From contig JBKKBI010000078.1 of the NCBI GenBank assembly GCA_046714175.1, positions 1-17,030 of the forward strand: a DNA stretch of 17,030 nucleotides. The letters run 5' to 3'. The notes under the pieces are model-generated. The model was not told the origin of the DNA and did no database searches. It saw only the letters and a list, made by a program, of their open reading frames with translations. The translations under genes were made by a program, and so were the position numbers. Every line of letters starts with the position of its first letter. Position 1 is the first letter of the stretch. The stretch is from UBA11373 sp046714175. GTDB taxonomy: Bacteria > Actinomycetota > Acidimicrobiia > Spongiisociales > UBA11373. Positions 7,459 through 13,017 of this stretch are shown piece by piece.

Positions 7459-7488
7459 TCGTGCCCGCTGCGCCAGCAGCGGGCACGA
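7459..7488. terminator. Hairpin terminator between convergent rimM and cupredoxin gene
   Basis: A perfect 13-bp stem (7459-7471 pairing with 7476-7488) closes a 4-base GCCA loop. It sits in the 58-base gap between two convergent genes, so it can act on both transcripts. There is no clear T-tract on either side, which is usual for GC-rich actinobacterial terminators. Confidence 0.8.
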
Positions 7489-7500
7489 GAGCTATCGGCC

Positions 7501-7893
7501 TCAGCCAGTGACGGTCAGGGTTCCCGTCATCTGCGGATGGAACGAGCAGAAGAAGTCAAAGGTCCCGGCCGCCGTCGGGGTATGGGTGAAGGATCCGCCT
7601 TCGCCCAATCCGCCGGAATCCCAGTTGCCGGTGCTGGTCGTGGTGTGGCTCCCACTGCCGACCGTAAAGGTCACACTCTCGCCCAGGGCGACCTCCACCT
7701 CGTTGGGCTGGAAGGAGAAGCTCACGATTGTCACTGTGGCATTCCCCGATCCCGCAGTGGTGGCGGGGGCCTCGGTGGTGGTGGCTCCGGCGGTCGTAGT
7801 CGGACCGGCAGACGTCGTGGTGGCATCGTCGTCCCCGCACGCGGCGGCTGTCAGAGCGGCGAGGATGGCGAGTAGGACGAGTCGTTGTTTCAT
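7501..7893 (-). CDS. Cupredoxin-family lipoprotein (plastocyanin-like)
   Basis: A 130-aa exported blue-copper-type protein. Residues 1-19 form a lipoprotein signal peptide: charged MKQR, a hydrophobic run, and a lipobox-like TAAAC with lipid-anchored Cys19. A Thr/Ala-rich linker (about 24-50) precedes the cupredoxin domain. Predicted copper ligands are all present: His83, Cys116, His119 and Met122, in the family pattern FFCSFHPQM. The protein should be tethered outside the membrane and carry one type-1 copper, working in electron transfer or copper binding; its partner is unknown. The ATG has GAGAGGG about 7 bases upstream. It is 98 bases downstream of gap on the same strand, with its own possible -10 TAGCAT and a CCCGGTACCGGG palindrome in the leader. 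Confidence 0.9.
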   Translation of the reverse strand: MKQRLVLLAILAALTAAACGDDDATTTSAGPTTTAGATTTEAPATTAGSGNATVTIVSFSFQPNEVEVALGESVTFTVGSGSHTTTSTGNWDSGGLGEGGSFTHTPTAAGTFDFFCSFHPQMTGTLTVTG

Positions 7894-7913
7894 GTAGTTC
7901 CCTCTCAGTCGGT

Positions 7914-7935
7914 CCCGGTACCGGGTGCCATGCTA
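7914..7935 (-). promoter_or_regulatory. Possible promoter and operator-like palindrome for cupredoxin gene
   Basis: On the minus strand TAGCAT (7930-7935) fits the -10 pattern TANNNT. Starting just past the expected transcription start is a perfect 12-bp palindrome, CCCGGTACCGGG (7914-7925), about 20 bases before the gene. Its position would suit a repressor site, but it could also be a simple leader hairpin. A related half-copy (CGGTACCGGG) lies at 7961-7970. Confidence 0.4.
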
Positions 7936-7952
7936 CGAGGCAACGAAATAGC

Positions 7953-7970
7953 CCCGGCTTCGGTACCGGG
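7953..7970 (-). terminator. Weak hairpin after gap
   Basis: A 5-bp GC stem (7953-7957 with 7966-7970) with an 8-base loop lies 22 bases past the gap stop, and on the minus strand is followed by the short CTATTT stretch. It may end part of the gap transcription ahead of the cupredoxin gene. The stem is short, so the call is tentative. Confidence 0.25.
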
Positions 7971-7991
7971 TTCGACTCGGTGGGCACCGGC

Positions 7992-8996
7992 TCAGTCGGG
8001 GAGCGCTCCGAGGAGTTCGATTAGATCCACCACCCGGTTGGAGTAGCCCCACTCGTTGTCATACCAGGCGAGCACCTTGATCGTGTTGCCACCCAGGACG
8101 CGTGTCAAGGCCGCATCGAAGATCGAGGAGTGCGGGTTGCCGATGACGTCACTGGACACCAGCGGAGCCTCCGAGTACTCGATGATTCGCGCCATTGGGC
8201 CTGCTGCGGCCGCACGCACGGCGGCGTTGACCTCGGCGACGGTCGTGGCCCGGGAGACCTCGACCACCAGGTCAACCGTCGAGCCATCGGGGACCGGAAC
8301 CCGCATCGCCATGCCATCGAGTTTGCCTCTGAGCTGGGGCAGCACCTCCGCGACCGCTTTGGCGGCCCCGGTCGAGGTGGGGATGATGTTCTCGGTGGCG
8401 GCCCGGCTGCGGCGGAAGTCCTCGTGAGGCACGTCGGCCAGCCGCTGATCGTTGGTGTAGGCGTGGACCGTGGTCATCACCCCTCGCACTATGCCGAAGT
8501 GGTCATCGAGGACCTTGGCCACCGGGGCGAGGCAGTTGGTGGTACAGGAGGCATTGGACACCAGGCGCACTCCGGCGTGGAGGTCCGCATCGTTCACCCC
8601 GAGGACGATCGTGGCATCGAGGGCATCCTTGGGGGGCACGGTGAGGATGACTCGTTTGGCGCCGGCGGTGAGGTGCTTGCTCACCTTGTCCCGGTCGCGG
8701 AACGCTCCAGTCGACTCGATGGCGACATCGATCCCCAGCTCGCGCCACGGCAGCGCTGCCGGGTCCCTTTCGGTGAGCAGCCGTACCCGTTGGCCACCGG
8801 CGAGCATGTGCGAGTCGACGACCTCCACTGGACCGGGGAACTCGCCCATCACGGTGTCGTATTTGAGGAGATAGGCCTCCATCTCCTCGGTCGCGAGGTC
8901 GTTGATGGCGGCGATCTCGATGGCAGAGTTGCGTTGGGTGATCACCCGGAAGATCGATCGTCCGATCCGCCCGAACCCGTTGATGGCGACCCTCAT
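7992..8996 (-). CDS. gap: Glyceraldehyde-3-phosphate dehydrogenase, type I (intact active site)
   Basis: It converts glyceraldehyde-3-phosphate, NAD and phosphate to 1,3-bisphosphoglycerate in glycolysis. The 334-aa product has the Rossmann motif GFGRIGR at 7-13, IESTGAF at 93-99, the catalytic SNASCTTNCLAP at 148-159 with Cys151, His178 in TTVHAYTNDQ, STG at 208-210 and Arg232 in MRVPVPDGS for phosphate binding, and WYDNEWGYSNRV at 311-322. All expected catalytic residues are present. The ATG at 8994-8996 overlaps the TGA of the upstream GAPDH-like gene by 4 bases (ATGA), so the two paralogues should be made together. The usual partners pgk and tpi are not adjacent in this window. Confidence 0.95.
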   Translation of the reverse strand: MRVAINGFGRIGRSIFRVITQRNSAIEIAAINDLATEEMEAYLLKYDTVMGEFPGPVEVVDSHMLAGGQRVRLLTERDPAALPWRELGIDVAIESTGAFRDRDKVSKHLTAGAKRVILTVPPKDALDATIVLGVNDADLHAGVRLVSNASCTTNCLAPVAKVLDDHFGIVRGVMTTVHAYTNDQRLADVPHEDFRRSRAATENIIPTSTGAAKAVAEVLPQLRGKLDGMAMRVPVPDGSTVDLVVEVSRATTVAEVNAAVRAAAAGPMARIIEYSEAPLVSSDVIGNPHSSIFDAALTRVLGGNTIKVLAWYDNEWGYSNRVVDLIELLGALPD

Positions 8997-10015
8997 CGTT
9001 TGCCTCCGTCGAAGGCGGCCAGCACCTTGACAGCGTCGACCACTCGGGCGGCATAGCCCCACCCGTTGTCGAACCAGGTCACGCACTTGAGCAAGGTGTC
9101 GCCCACCATCAGGGTGGCAAGACCATCCCACACGGCCGAGTACGGGCTCCCGATCACGTCGCTGGAGACGATCGGGTCCTCTGTGTACTCGATGATCCTG
9201 GACTCGGCGGCAGCGGTGCGAACCGCGGCGTTTACCGCTGCACGATCCGTTGGGGTCTTGAGAAAGGCCACGAGGTCGACGTTCGACCCATCGGCGACCG
9301 GCACGTTGAGCGCCATTCCCACCAGCTTGCCGGCGAACTGGGGCAGCACCTGTTCGATGATCTCGGGCGAGTTGGTGTTGGTGGGGATGATGTTCTCCGC
9401 CGCGGCGCGACTGGTGCGGAACTCGCCCCCGGGGACATCGGCCAGGCGCTGCTCATTGGTGTAGGCATGGACGACGGTGAACAAGGCGCGGTCGACCCCA
9501 AAGTTGGCGTCAAGGACTTTCAGGATCGGGGCCAGGGCGTTGGAGGTGTTCGAGCCCAGCGCCAGGATGCGGTCCTCGGGTCCTAGAAGGTGCTCGTTGG
9601 CGCCGATGATCACAGTCTCGATGTCGCCGGGGACTTCGGGTGTTGAGGCGAGAATCACTCGCCGCGCCCCGCGCTCGAGGTGACGGGCGCACCACGCGGA
9701 AGTACGGTGCTTGCGCGTCGCCTGGATCACGATGTCGACCCCGAGGGCGCTCCAGTCCGTGTCGCCCGGCTCGACATCGGCTTGCATCGGGATGCGGCGC
9801 CCGCCGGCGACGAGATGGCCGTCGGCGTACTCGACCGGATCCGGATAGCGCCCGAAGATCGTGTCGTACTTGAGCAGGTATGCCAGCGCCGCCGGGTCGG
9901 CGATGTCCACGATTGCCGCCACCTCGATGTCGGGCCGATCCCGCACCTGCCGGAACACGTTGCGGCCGATGCGGCCAAAGCCCATCAGCCCGATTCGGGT
10001 CGGCGCAGCTGCCAT
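8993..10015 (-). CDS. GAPDH-like paralogue lacking the catalytic cysteine
   Basis: A 340-aa protein alignable along its whole length with the adjacent GAPDH. NAD-site features remain (GFGRIGR at 12-18, Asp37, His183 in VVHAYTNEQ, Asn in FDNGWGY). The catalytic block is changed: SCTTNC of the neighbour becomes SNTSNA (155-160), placing Asn156 (codon 9548-9550) where the catalytic Cys belongs, with no gap needed. Other sites are altered too: STG of ESTGAF becomes ATR (99-101), TSTGAA becomes TNTNSP, and the phosphate-binding Arg becomes Asn237 (ALNVPV). The protein therefore should not perform normal thiol-based aldehyde oxidation. The frame is clean and conserved outside these sites, so it is not a decaying pseudogene. 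It may be a regulatory or structural partner of the active enzyme, an NAD-sensing protein, or an enzyme with another chemistry; these are inferences. Leaderless start: TAGCCT lies six bases before the ATG. Confidence 0.85.
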   Translation of the reverse strand: MAAAPTRIGLMGFGRIGRNVFRQVRDRPDIEVAAIVDIADPAALAYLLKYDTIFGRYPDPVEYADGHLVAGGRRIPMQADVEPGDTDWSALGVDIVIQATRKHRTSAWCARHLERGARRVILASTPEVPGDIETVIIGANEHLLGPEDRILALGSNTSNALAPILKVLDANFGVDRALFTVVHAYTNEQRLADVPGGEFRTSRAAAENIIPTNTNSPEIIEQVLPQFAGKLVGMALNVPVADGSNVDLVAFLKTPTDRAAVNAAVRTAAAESRIIEYTEDPIVSSDVIGSPYSAVWDGLATLMVGDTLLKCVTWFDNGWGYAARVVDAVKVLAAFDGGKR

Positions 10016-10021
10016 GGACTG

Positions 10022-10027
10022 AGGCTA
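10022..10027 (-). promoter_or_regulatory. -10 element for the GAPDH-like / gap pair (leaderless)
   Basis: TAGCCT on the minus strand, six bases before the ATG at 10013-10015, matches TANNNT at the spacing expected when transcription begins on the start codon. No Shine-Dalgarno sequence is present. A loose -35 candidate TGGTCA lies 16 bases further upstream. It shares a 74-base divergent region with the trmD promoter. Confidence 0.5.
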
Positions 10028-10077
10028 ACGCGGTGCGGTGGACTGACCACAGGGCCTGCCTTGGGGTTACGGGGAGA

Positions 10078-10083
10078 TACCCT
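10078..10083 (+). promoter_or_regulatory. -10 element for trmD (leaderless)
   Basis: TACCCT lies six bases before the trmD GTG, so transcription is predicted to start at the GTG itself. It supplies trmD-rplS with a promoter now that rimM is no longer directly upstream. A GGGGAG upstream overlaps the -10 box and is too far from GTG to be a convincing ribosome site. Confidence 0.5.
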
Positions 10084-10089
10084 CGCTGC

Positions 10090-10782
10090 GTGCACATCAC
10101 CATCGTCACTCTCTTCCCCGACTTCTTCTCCGGACCGCTGCAAGCGGGGGTGGTGGGACGAGCCCTCGCCGACGGGCTCGCCGCGGTGACCACCGTGGAT
10201 CTGCGCCAGTTCGGGGTGGGCGGCTATCGCCAGGTGGACGATGCCCCATTCGGTGGCGGTCCCGGGATGGTGCTGATGGTCGAACCGCTGGCGCGGGCAC
10301 TGGAACCGTTGGCCGGAAGCCATCGGGTGCTGCTCACCCCCGCCGGCGTCCCGCTCCAGCAGGCGACCCTGGACCGGTGGTCGCACCTGGACACTCTCAC
10401 GCTGGTGTGCGGGCGCTATGAGGGCGTCGACGAGCGGGTTGCCGAGCACCTGGTCGACGAGGAAGTGTCATTGGGAGATTTCGTTCTCGCCGGGGGCGAG
10501 GTGGCGGCGCTGGCGATTGTCGAGGGGGTGATCCGACTGCTCCCGGGGGTGGTCGGCAACCCGCAGTCCACCACCTTCGAGAGCTTTCGCGACGACGGCT
10601 TGCTAGAAGAACCGCAGTACACCCGCCCTGCCGAGTTCCGCGGGTGGACGGTCCCCGAGGTGCTGCTGTCCGGTGATCACGCCCGCATCGCGGCTTGGAG
10701 GCGGGAACAGCGGTTGCTGCGCACCCGCGAGCGCCGACCCGACCTGGATCCCGGGTTTTCCGAAGCCGACCCCGGCGGCTAG
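10090..10782 (+). CDS. trmD: tRNA (guanine-N1)-methyltransferase TrmD
   Basis: It methylates G37 of tRNAs with SAM, preventing +1 frameshifting. The 230-aa protein is of the SPOUT trefoil-knot class. Motifs: HITIVTLFPDFF near the start, DDAPFGGGPGM at 50-60, VCGRYEGVDERV at 106-117, SLGDFVLAGGE at 127-137 (knot and SAM site) and PQYTRP at 175-180. I chose GTG 10090 because the family begins directly with this strand and a TACCCT box sits six bases before it; the upstream frame would be an unrelated extension. It is split from rimM by the leftward cupredoxin/gap block and followed 38 bases later by rplS. Confidence 0.96.
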   Translation: MHITIVTLFPDFFSGPLQAGVVGRALADGLAAVTTVDLRQFGVGGYRQVDDAPFGGGPGMVLMVEPLARALEPLAGSHRVLLTPAGVPLQQATLDRWSHLDTLTLVCGRYEGVDERVAEHLVDEEVSLGDFVLAGGEVAALAIVEGVIRLLPGVVGNPQSTTFESFRDDGLLEEPQYTRPAEFRGWTVPEVLLSGDHARIAAWRREQRLLRTRERRPDLDPGFSEADPGG

Positions 10783-10785
10783 CAT
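10780..10785 (+). promoter_or_regulatory. Possible secondary -10 for rplS
   Basis: TAGCAT, overlapping the trmD stop TAG, fits TANNNT and would give a leader of about 29 bases that includes the GGAG ribosome site of rplS. rplS can equally be read from the trmD promoter, so this is weak. Confidence 0.25.
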
Positions 10786-10820
10786 TCACCCCATTCCCAC
10801 CGGATTCTGCGGAGTGCCCG

Positions 10821-11168
10821 ATGAACACGCTCGACCATGTAGAGGCCGCCTTCCTGCGCGACGACATTCCCGCGTTCGGACCCGGTGACACCATCAAGGT
10901 GAATGTGCGTGTTGTCGAAGGCGGCCGGGAGCGCATTCAGACTTTTGAGGGCAACGTCATCGCCCGCGATGGCGGTGGCCTTCGTGAGACCTTCACGGTT
11001 CGCAAGATTTCGTTCGGTGTGGGGGTGGAACGAATTTTCCCGATCCACGCTCCGATCATCGCTTCCATCGAGGTGGTACGCCGCGGCGACGTACGCCGTG
11101 CCAAGCTGTACTACCTCCGGGATCGGGTGGGCAGCAAGGCCACCCGCATCAAGGAAAAGCGCGACTGA
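10821..11168 (+). CDS. rplS: 50S ribosomal protein L19
   Basis: L19 lies at the 30S-50S interface. The product is 115 aa, normal for the family. Conserved blocks: FGPGDTIKVNVRVVEGGRER, QTFEGNVIARDGGG, TFTVRKISFGVGVERIFP and VRRAKLYYLRDRVG, ending in a basic tail. The ATG at 10821 has GGAG about 6 bases upstream. It is encoded directly after trmD, the usual arrangement, and before lepB. Confidence 0.97.
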   Translation: MNTLDHVEAAFLRDDIPAFGPGDTIKVNVRVVEGGRERIQTFEGNVIARDGGGLRETFTVRKISFGVGVERIFPIHAPIIASIEVVRRGDVRRAKLYYLRDRVGSKATRIKEKRD

Positions 11169-11206
11169 CCTGATCGCGGTTCCGCTGCCATGACCGGGCA
11201 CACCGT

Positions 11207-11212
11207 TATCGT
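11207..11212 (+). promoter_or_regulatory. -10 element for lepB (leaderless)
   Basis: TATCGT lies six bases before the lepB GTG, in the 50-base gap after rplS, and there is no Shine-Dalgarno sequence. This supports a separate leaderless transcript for lepB and its GTG start. A -35 is not evident. Confidence 0.5.
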
Positions 11213-11218
11213 CGCAGT

Positions 11219-11899
11219 GTGAATCCCGAATCCACCGCAGGCTTGCCATCGGCCTCCGACCCCTTTGGCGAACCCGACAACCCGGACGGGGCCGTCCTCT
11301 TGCCGATTGTGGTGGAGCGCCGTCGCTCCTTTTGGAAAGAGCTCCCGATCCTCGTGGTGGTCGCGTTGGCGGTGGCCGTGGTCATCAAGACGTTCCTCGT
11401 CCAGGCCTTCTTCATTCCCTCGGCGTCGATGCGCGACACGCTTCTCGAAGGCGACCGGGTGATGGTGAACAAGCTCTCCTACCGTTTTGGCGAACCCGAA
11501 CGCGGGGACGTGATCGTGTTCGACTCGCCACTGGTGCCCCACGATGAAGGTGAGTCGGTGGTGTCCGCGGTGATCCGAAACATCGGGGAGGCGCTCGGCG
11601 TCAGTACCCCGGACACCGCCCTGATCAAACGCGTGATCGCGATTGGCGGGGAGACCATCGAAATCAGGGACAGCCAGGTGTACATCGACGAGATCGCCAT
11701 ATCAGAGCCGTACCTGCGCCCCGGTTCTGCAATGGACGACTTCGGCCCGGTGACCGTTCCCATGGGCGAGGTTTTCGTGATGGGTGACAACCGCAACCAG
11801 AGCGAGGACAGTCGGCGCTTCGGCACCGTGCCGGTCAATGACATCATCGGCCGGGCCTTTGTGCGGGTATGGCCGCCGAGCCGCTGGGGAGGGCTCTAG
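11219..11899 (+). CDS. lepB: Signal peptidase I
   Basis: A membrane protease that removes signal peptides from exported preproteins. The product is 226 aa. After a 40-residue acidic/polar cytoplasmic N-terminus there is a single membrane helix (about 42-63, LPILVVVALAVAVVIKTFLV). The outward-facing catalytic domain follows: IPSASM with nucleophile Ser70, DRVMVNK at 79-85, KRVIAIGGE with general-base Lys138, and GDNRNQSEDSR at 189-199. One transmembrane segment is typical of Gram-positive-type enzymes. It starts at GTG 11219, probably leaderless. Its common downstream neighbour rnhB is absent; DUF2469 comes next. Confidence 0.95.
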   Translation: MNPESTAGLPSASDPFGEPDNPDGAVLLPIVVERRRSFWKELPILVVVALAVAVVIKTFLVQAFFIPSASMRDTLLEGDRVMVNKLSYRFGEPERGDVIVFDSPLVPHDEGESVVSAVIRNIGEALGVSTPDTALIKRVIAIGGETIEIRDSQVYIDEIAISEPYLRPGSAMDDFGPVTVPMGEVFVMGDNRNQSEDSRRFGTVPVNDIIGRAFVRVWPPSRWGGL

Positions 11900-11958
11900 G
11901 CACGGACCCCCAGTTGCGCTACAACTTGTGCGGCTCCGCCTGGAGACACGGGTGGGGC

Positions 11959-11964
11959 TAACAT
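11959..11964 (+). promoter_or_regulatory. Possible -10 for the DUF2469 gene
   Basis: TAACAT fits TANNNT and would give a leader of about 38 bases containing a short GCGGCC/GGCCGC hairpin (11975-11991) and the GGGAG ribosome site of the next gene. Evidence is a single short match in the 109-base gap after lepB. Confidence 0.3.
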
Positions 11965-12008
11965 CGGCCCCTCTGCGGCCCTGGTGGCCGCCAGCGCCGG
12001 GAGATCCT

Positions 12009-12326
12009 GTGAGCGAAGAAGACCTCGAACGGTACGAAACCGACGTCGAACTACAGATCTACAAGGAGTACCACGACGTACTCCCCATGTTCCGCTTCGT
12101 CATCGAGACCGAGCGGCGGTTTTATTTGGCCAATCGGGTCGATCTCAAGACCCGGGAGGCGGGAGGCTCGGTGTTTTTCGAGATCGAGCTCGAGGATGCC
12201 TGGGTATGGGACATGTACCGGCCGGCTCGCTTCCTCAAGAGCGTGCGGGTACTCACCTTCCGCGACGTCAACGTGGAAGAAGTCGAGCATCCCGAGTTCA
12301 AGCCGCCCGAGCCAGACGCCAGCTAG
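12009..12326 (+). CDS. DUF2469 family protein
   Basis: A 105-aa conserved protein of unknown function that I recognise as the actinobacterial DUF2469 family, usually encoded between lepB/rnhB and yraN. Conserved blocks: SEEDLERYETDVELQIYKEY near the start, ETERRFYLANRVDL in the middle, and AWVWDMYRPARFLKSVRVLT followed by FRDVNVEEVEHPEF. It is acidic overall with no signal peptide or membrane helix, so it is probably cytoplasmic. The GTG start at 12009 has GGGAG about 6-7 bases upstream. Its stop sits at the point where the YraN-like homology begins in another frame. No biochemical role can be read from the sequence. Confidence 0.9.
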   Translation: MSEEDLERYETDVELQIYKEYHDVLPMFRFVIETERRFYLANRVDLKTREAGGSVFFEIELEDAWVWDMYRPARFLKSVRVLTFRDVNVEEVEHPEFKPPEPDAS

Positions 12327-12628
12327 GGCGTCTCGGCGAGTCGATCGCCGCTCGCTTTCTGCAGCGACGGGGTGCCCGGCTGTTGGCGTCGAATCTGCGG
12401 GCCGGCGCCGGTGAAATCGACCTGCTCGTAGCCCTCGACGGCCGCGTCGTCGCGGTCGAGGTCAAGACCCGGATCGGAGACGATCCGATGATCTCGGTCA
12501 CGGCCGCGAAGCGGCGGCGGCTCGCCGCGACCCTCGCTCGGCTCCACCCGCGACCGCAGCGCTTGGATGTGGTTGCCGTGCGGTTCGAGCCGGACGGCGT
12601 GTGGGTGCGCTGGGTGCGCGGGGTGTAG
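12314..12628 (+). CDS. yraN: YraN family (UPF0102) nuclease-like protein, start codon unclear
   Basis: Homology to the YraN/UPF0102 family is clear: LGRLGESIAARFLQRRGARL, then GEIDLLVALDGRVVAVEVKTR with the E-x-D...E-x-K core of restriction-endonuclease-like folds, then VTAAKRRRLAATLARL and a C-terminal LDVVAVRFE strand. The start is the problem. Homology begins around 12314-12323, but there is no ATG, GTG or TTG in this frame near there. The nearest are ATG 12206, deep inside DUF2469 and giving an unlike extension, and TTG 12383, which would delete the LGRLGE helix. Explanations are a non-standard start, a ribosomal shift from the preceding gene, or a one-base assembly error. The coordinate given is the homology boundary, not a chosen start codon. 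Function in the family is not settled; a Holliday-junction-resolvase-like fold is the usual prediction. Confidence 0.75.
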   Translation, partial: RRQLGRLGESIAARFLQRRGARLLASNLRAGAGEIDLLVALDGRVVAVEVKTRIGDDPMISVTAAKRRRLAATLARLHPRPQRLDVVAVRFEPDGVWVRWVRGV

Positions 12629-12633
12629 TTGCC

Positions 12634-12669
12634 CGTTGTCCTCGGACCGGAGACCGGAGGCCGGAGACT
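12634..12669. repeat. Second heptamer-repeat tract after yraN
   Basis: It contains CCGTTGTCC followed by ACCGGAGACCGGAGGCCGGAGAC, which read on the minus strand gives heptamer units TCTCCGG, CCTCCGG and TCTCCGG. It shares both words with the tract at 4785-4849, but the CCGGTCT-type part is inverted relative to the GTTGTCC part. It lies in the 44-base gap between the convergent yraN and zinc-motif genes. Confidence 0.75.
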
Positions 12670-12672
12670 TCT

Positions 12673-12876
12673 CTAGATCTTCCCATCCCTGCGCCGCACC
12701 TCTAGATGCCAGCACGCCCGATGCCAGTGACGGCGCAGGTCAGGGTGGTGTTCGGGAACGACGACCAGGTGCCCTTCTCCGACCGCGACGAATCCATGGC
12801 ATCCGGGACAGAGGTAGCGCTTGCGGGCGGCATAACCCTGGACCGGGACGACGACCTCGTCGTCGAAGGGGATCAC
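12673..12876 (-). CDS. Small putative zinc-binding protein (CPGC...HWHxxCW)
   Basis: A 67-aa basic protein from GTG 12874-12876. It has YLCPGC (Cys23, Cys26), GEGHLVVVPEHHPDLRRHWH (His36, His50, His52) and ACW (Cys55), a spacing suited to a single zinc site of the C-x2-C...H-x2-C kind. I recognise the CPGC...H-VV-P...RRHWHxxCW pattern from small actinobacterial proteins often auto-named ATP/GTP-binding protein, with no proven role and no nucleotide-binding motif visible here. The GTGA start overlaps the stop of the small membrane protein gene upstream, so they are likely coupled. The same frame remains open far upstream antisense to comM and the crotonase gene, but that extension has no family resemblance. 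Confidence 0.75.
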   Translation of the reverse strand: MIPFDDEVVVPVQGYAARKRYLCPGCHGFVAVGEGHLVVVPEHHPDLRRHWHRACWHLEVRRRDGKI

Positions 12877-12983
12877 CCCGCCACCGCCCACACCACCAGA
12901 GCGGCGGCGATCACAAACGTGCCGATCACCAGGGCGACGTCGAGCGCCGACCTCTGATGCCGACGAAACGGGTTGAACCCCAC
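12873..12983 (-). CDS. One-helix membrane microprotein
   Basis: A 36-aa product from GTG 12981-12983: a basic, NPFRRHQR-containing N-terminus of about 14 residues, then one hydrophobic helix (about 15-35, VALVIGTFVIAAALVVWAVA). The charge pattern predicts the N-terminus inside. It resembles short conserved actinobacterial proteins with an FNPF/R-rich head and one helix, of unknown function. Support for expression: TACCAT (TANNNT) lies exactly six bases before the GTG, as for other leaderless starts here, and its stop overlaps the next gene's start by 4 bases (GTGA). It is divergent from the crotonase-fold gene across 34 bases. Confidence 0.65.
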   Translation of the reverse strand: MGFNPFRRHQRSALDVALVIGTFVIAAALVVWAVAG

Positions 12984-12989
12984 GGGGGC

Positions 12990-12995
12990 ATGGTA
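12990..12995 (-). promoter_or_regulatory. -10 element for the microprotein pair (leaderless)
   Basis: TACCAT on the minus strand is six bases before GTG 12981-12983. With the TAGTGT box of the facing gene only 10 bases away, the two promoters are back to back and should compete for polymerase. Confidence 0.45.
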
Positions 12996-13004
12996 CGTGC
13001 CGGG

Positions 13005-13010
13005 TAGTGT
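13005..13010 (+). promoter_or_regulatory. -10 element for the crotonase-fold gene (leaderless)
   Basis: TAGTGT lies seven bases before the ATG at 13018 and there is no ribosome site in the intervening GCCCAAC. It favours this ATG over an earlier in-frame ATG at 12973, which would lie upstream of the predicted transcript. Confidence 0.5.
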
Positions 13011-13017
13011 GCCCAAC

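Noticed and set aside
8130..9056. A 308-codon plus-strand open frame opposite gap
   Set aside because: His/Asp/Gly-rich shadow of the GAPDH coding strand with no recognisable domain or start signals.
8993..10015. Calling the second GAPDH-like gene a pseudogene
   Set aside because: The frame is intact, the NAD site is kept, the length is normal, changes are concentrated at catalytic and phosphate positions, and the gene has promoter and coupling signals.
11973..11993. GCGGCC/GGCCGC hairpin in the DUF2469 leader as a riboswitch
   Set aside because: A 6-bp GC stem is expected by chance in this composition and no known riboswitch core is present.
12206..12313. ATG 12206 as the yraN start
   Set aside because: It would add about 36 arginine-rich residues encoded antiphase within the well-conserved DUF2469 gene, with no similarity to YraN N-termini.
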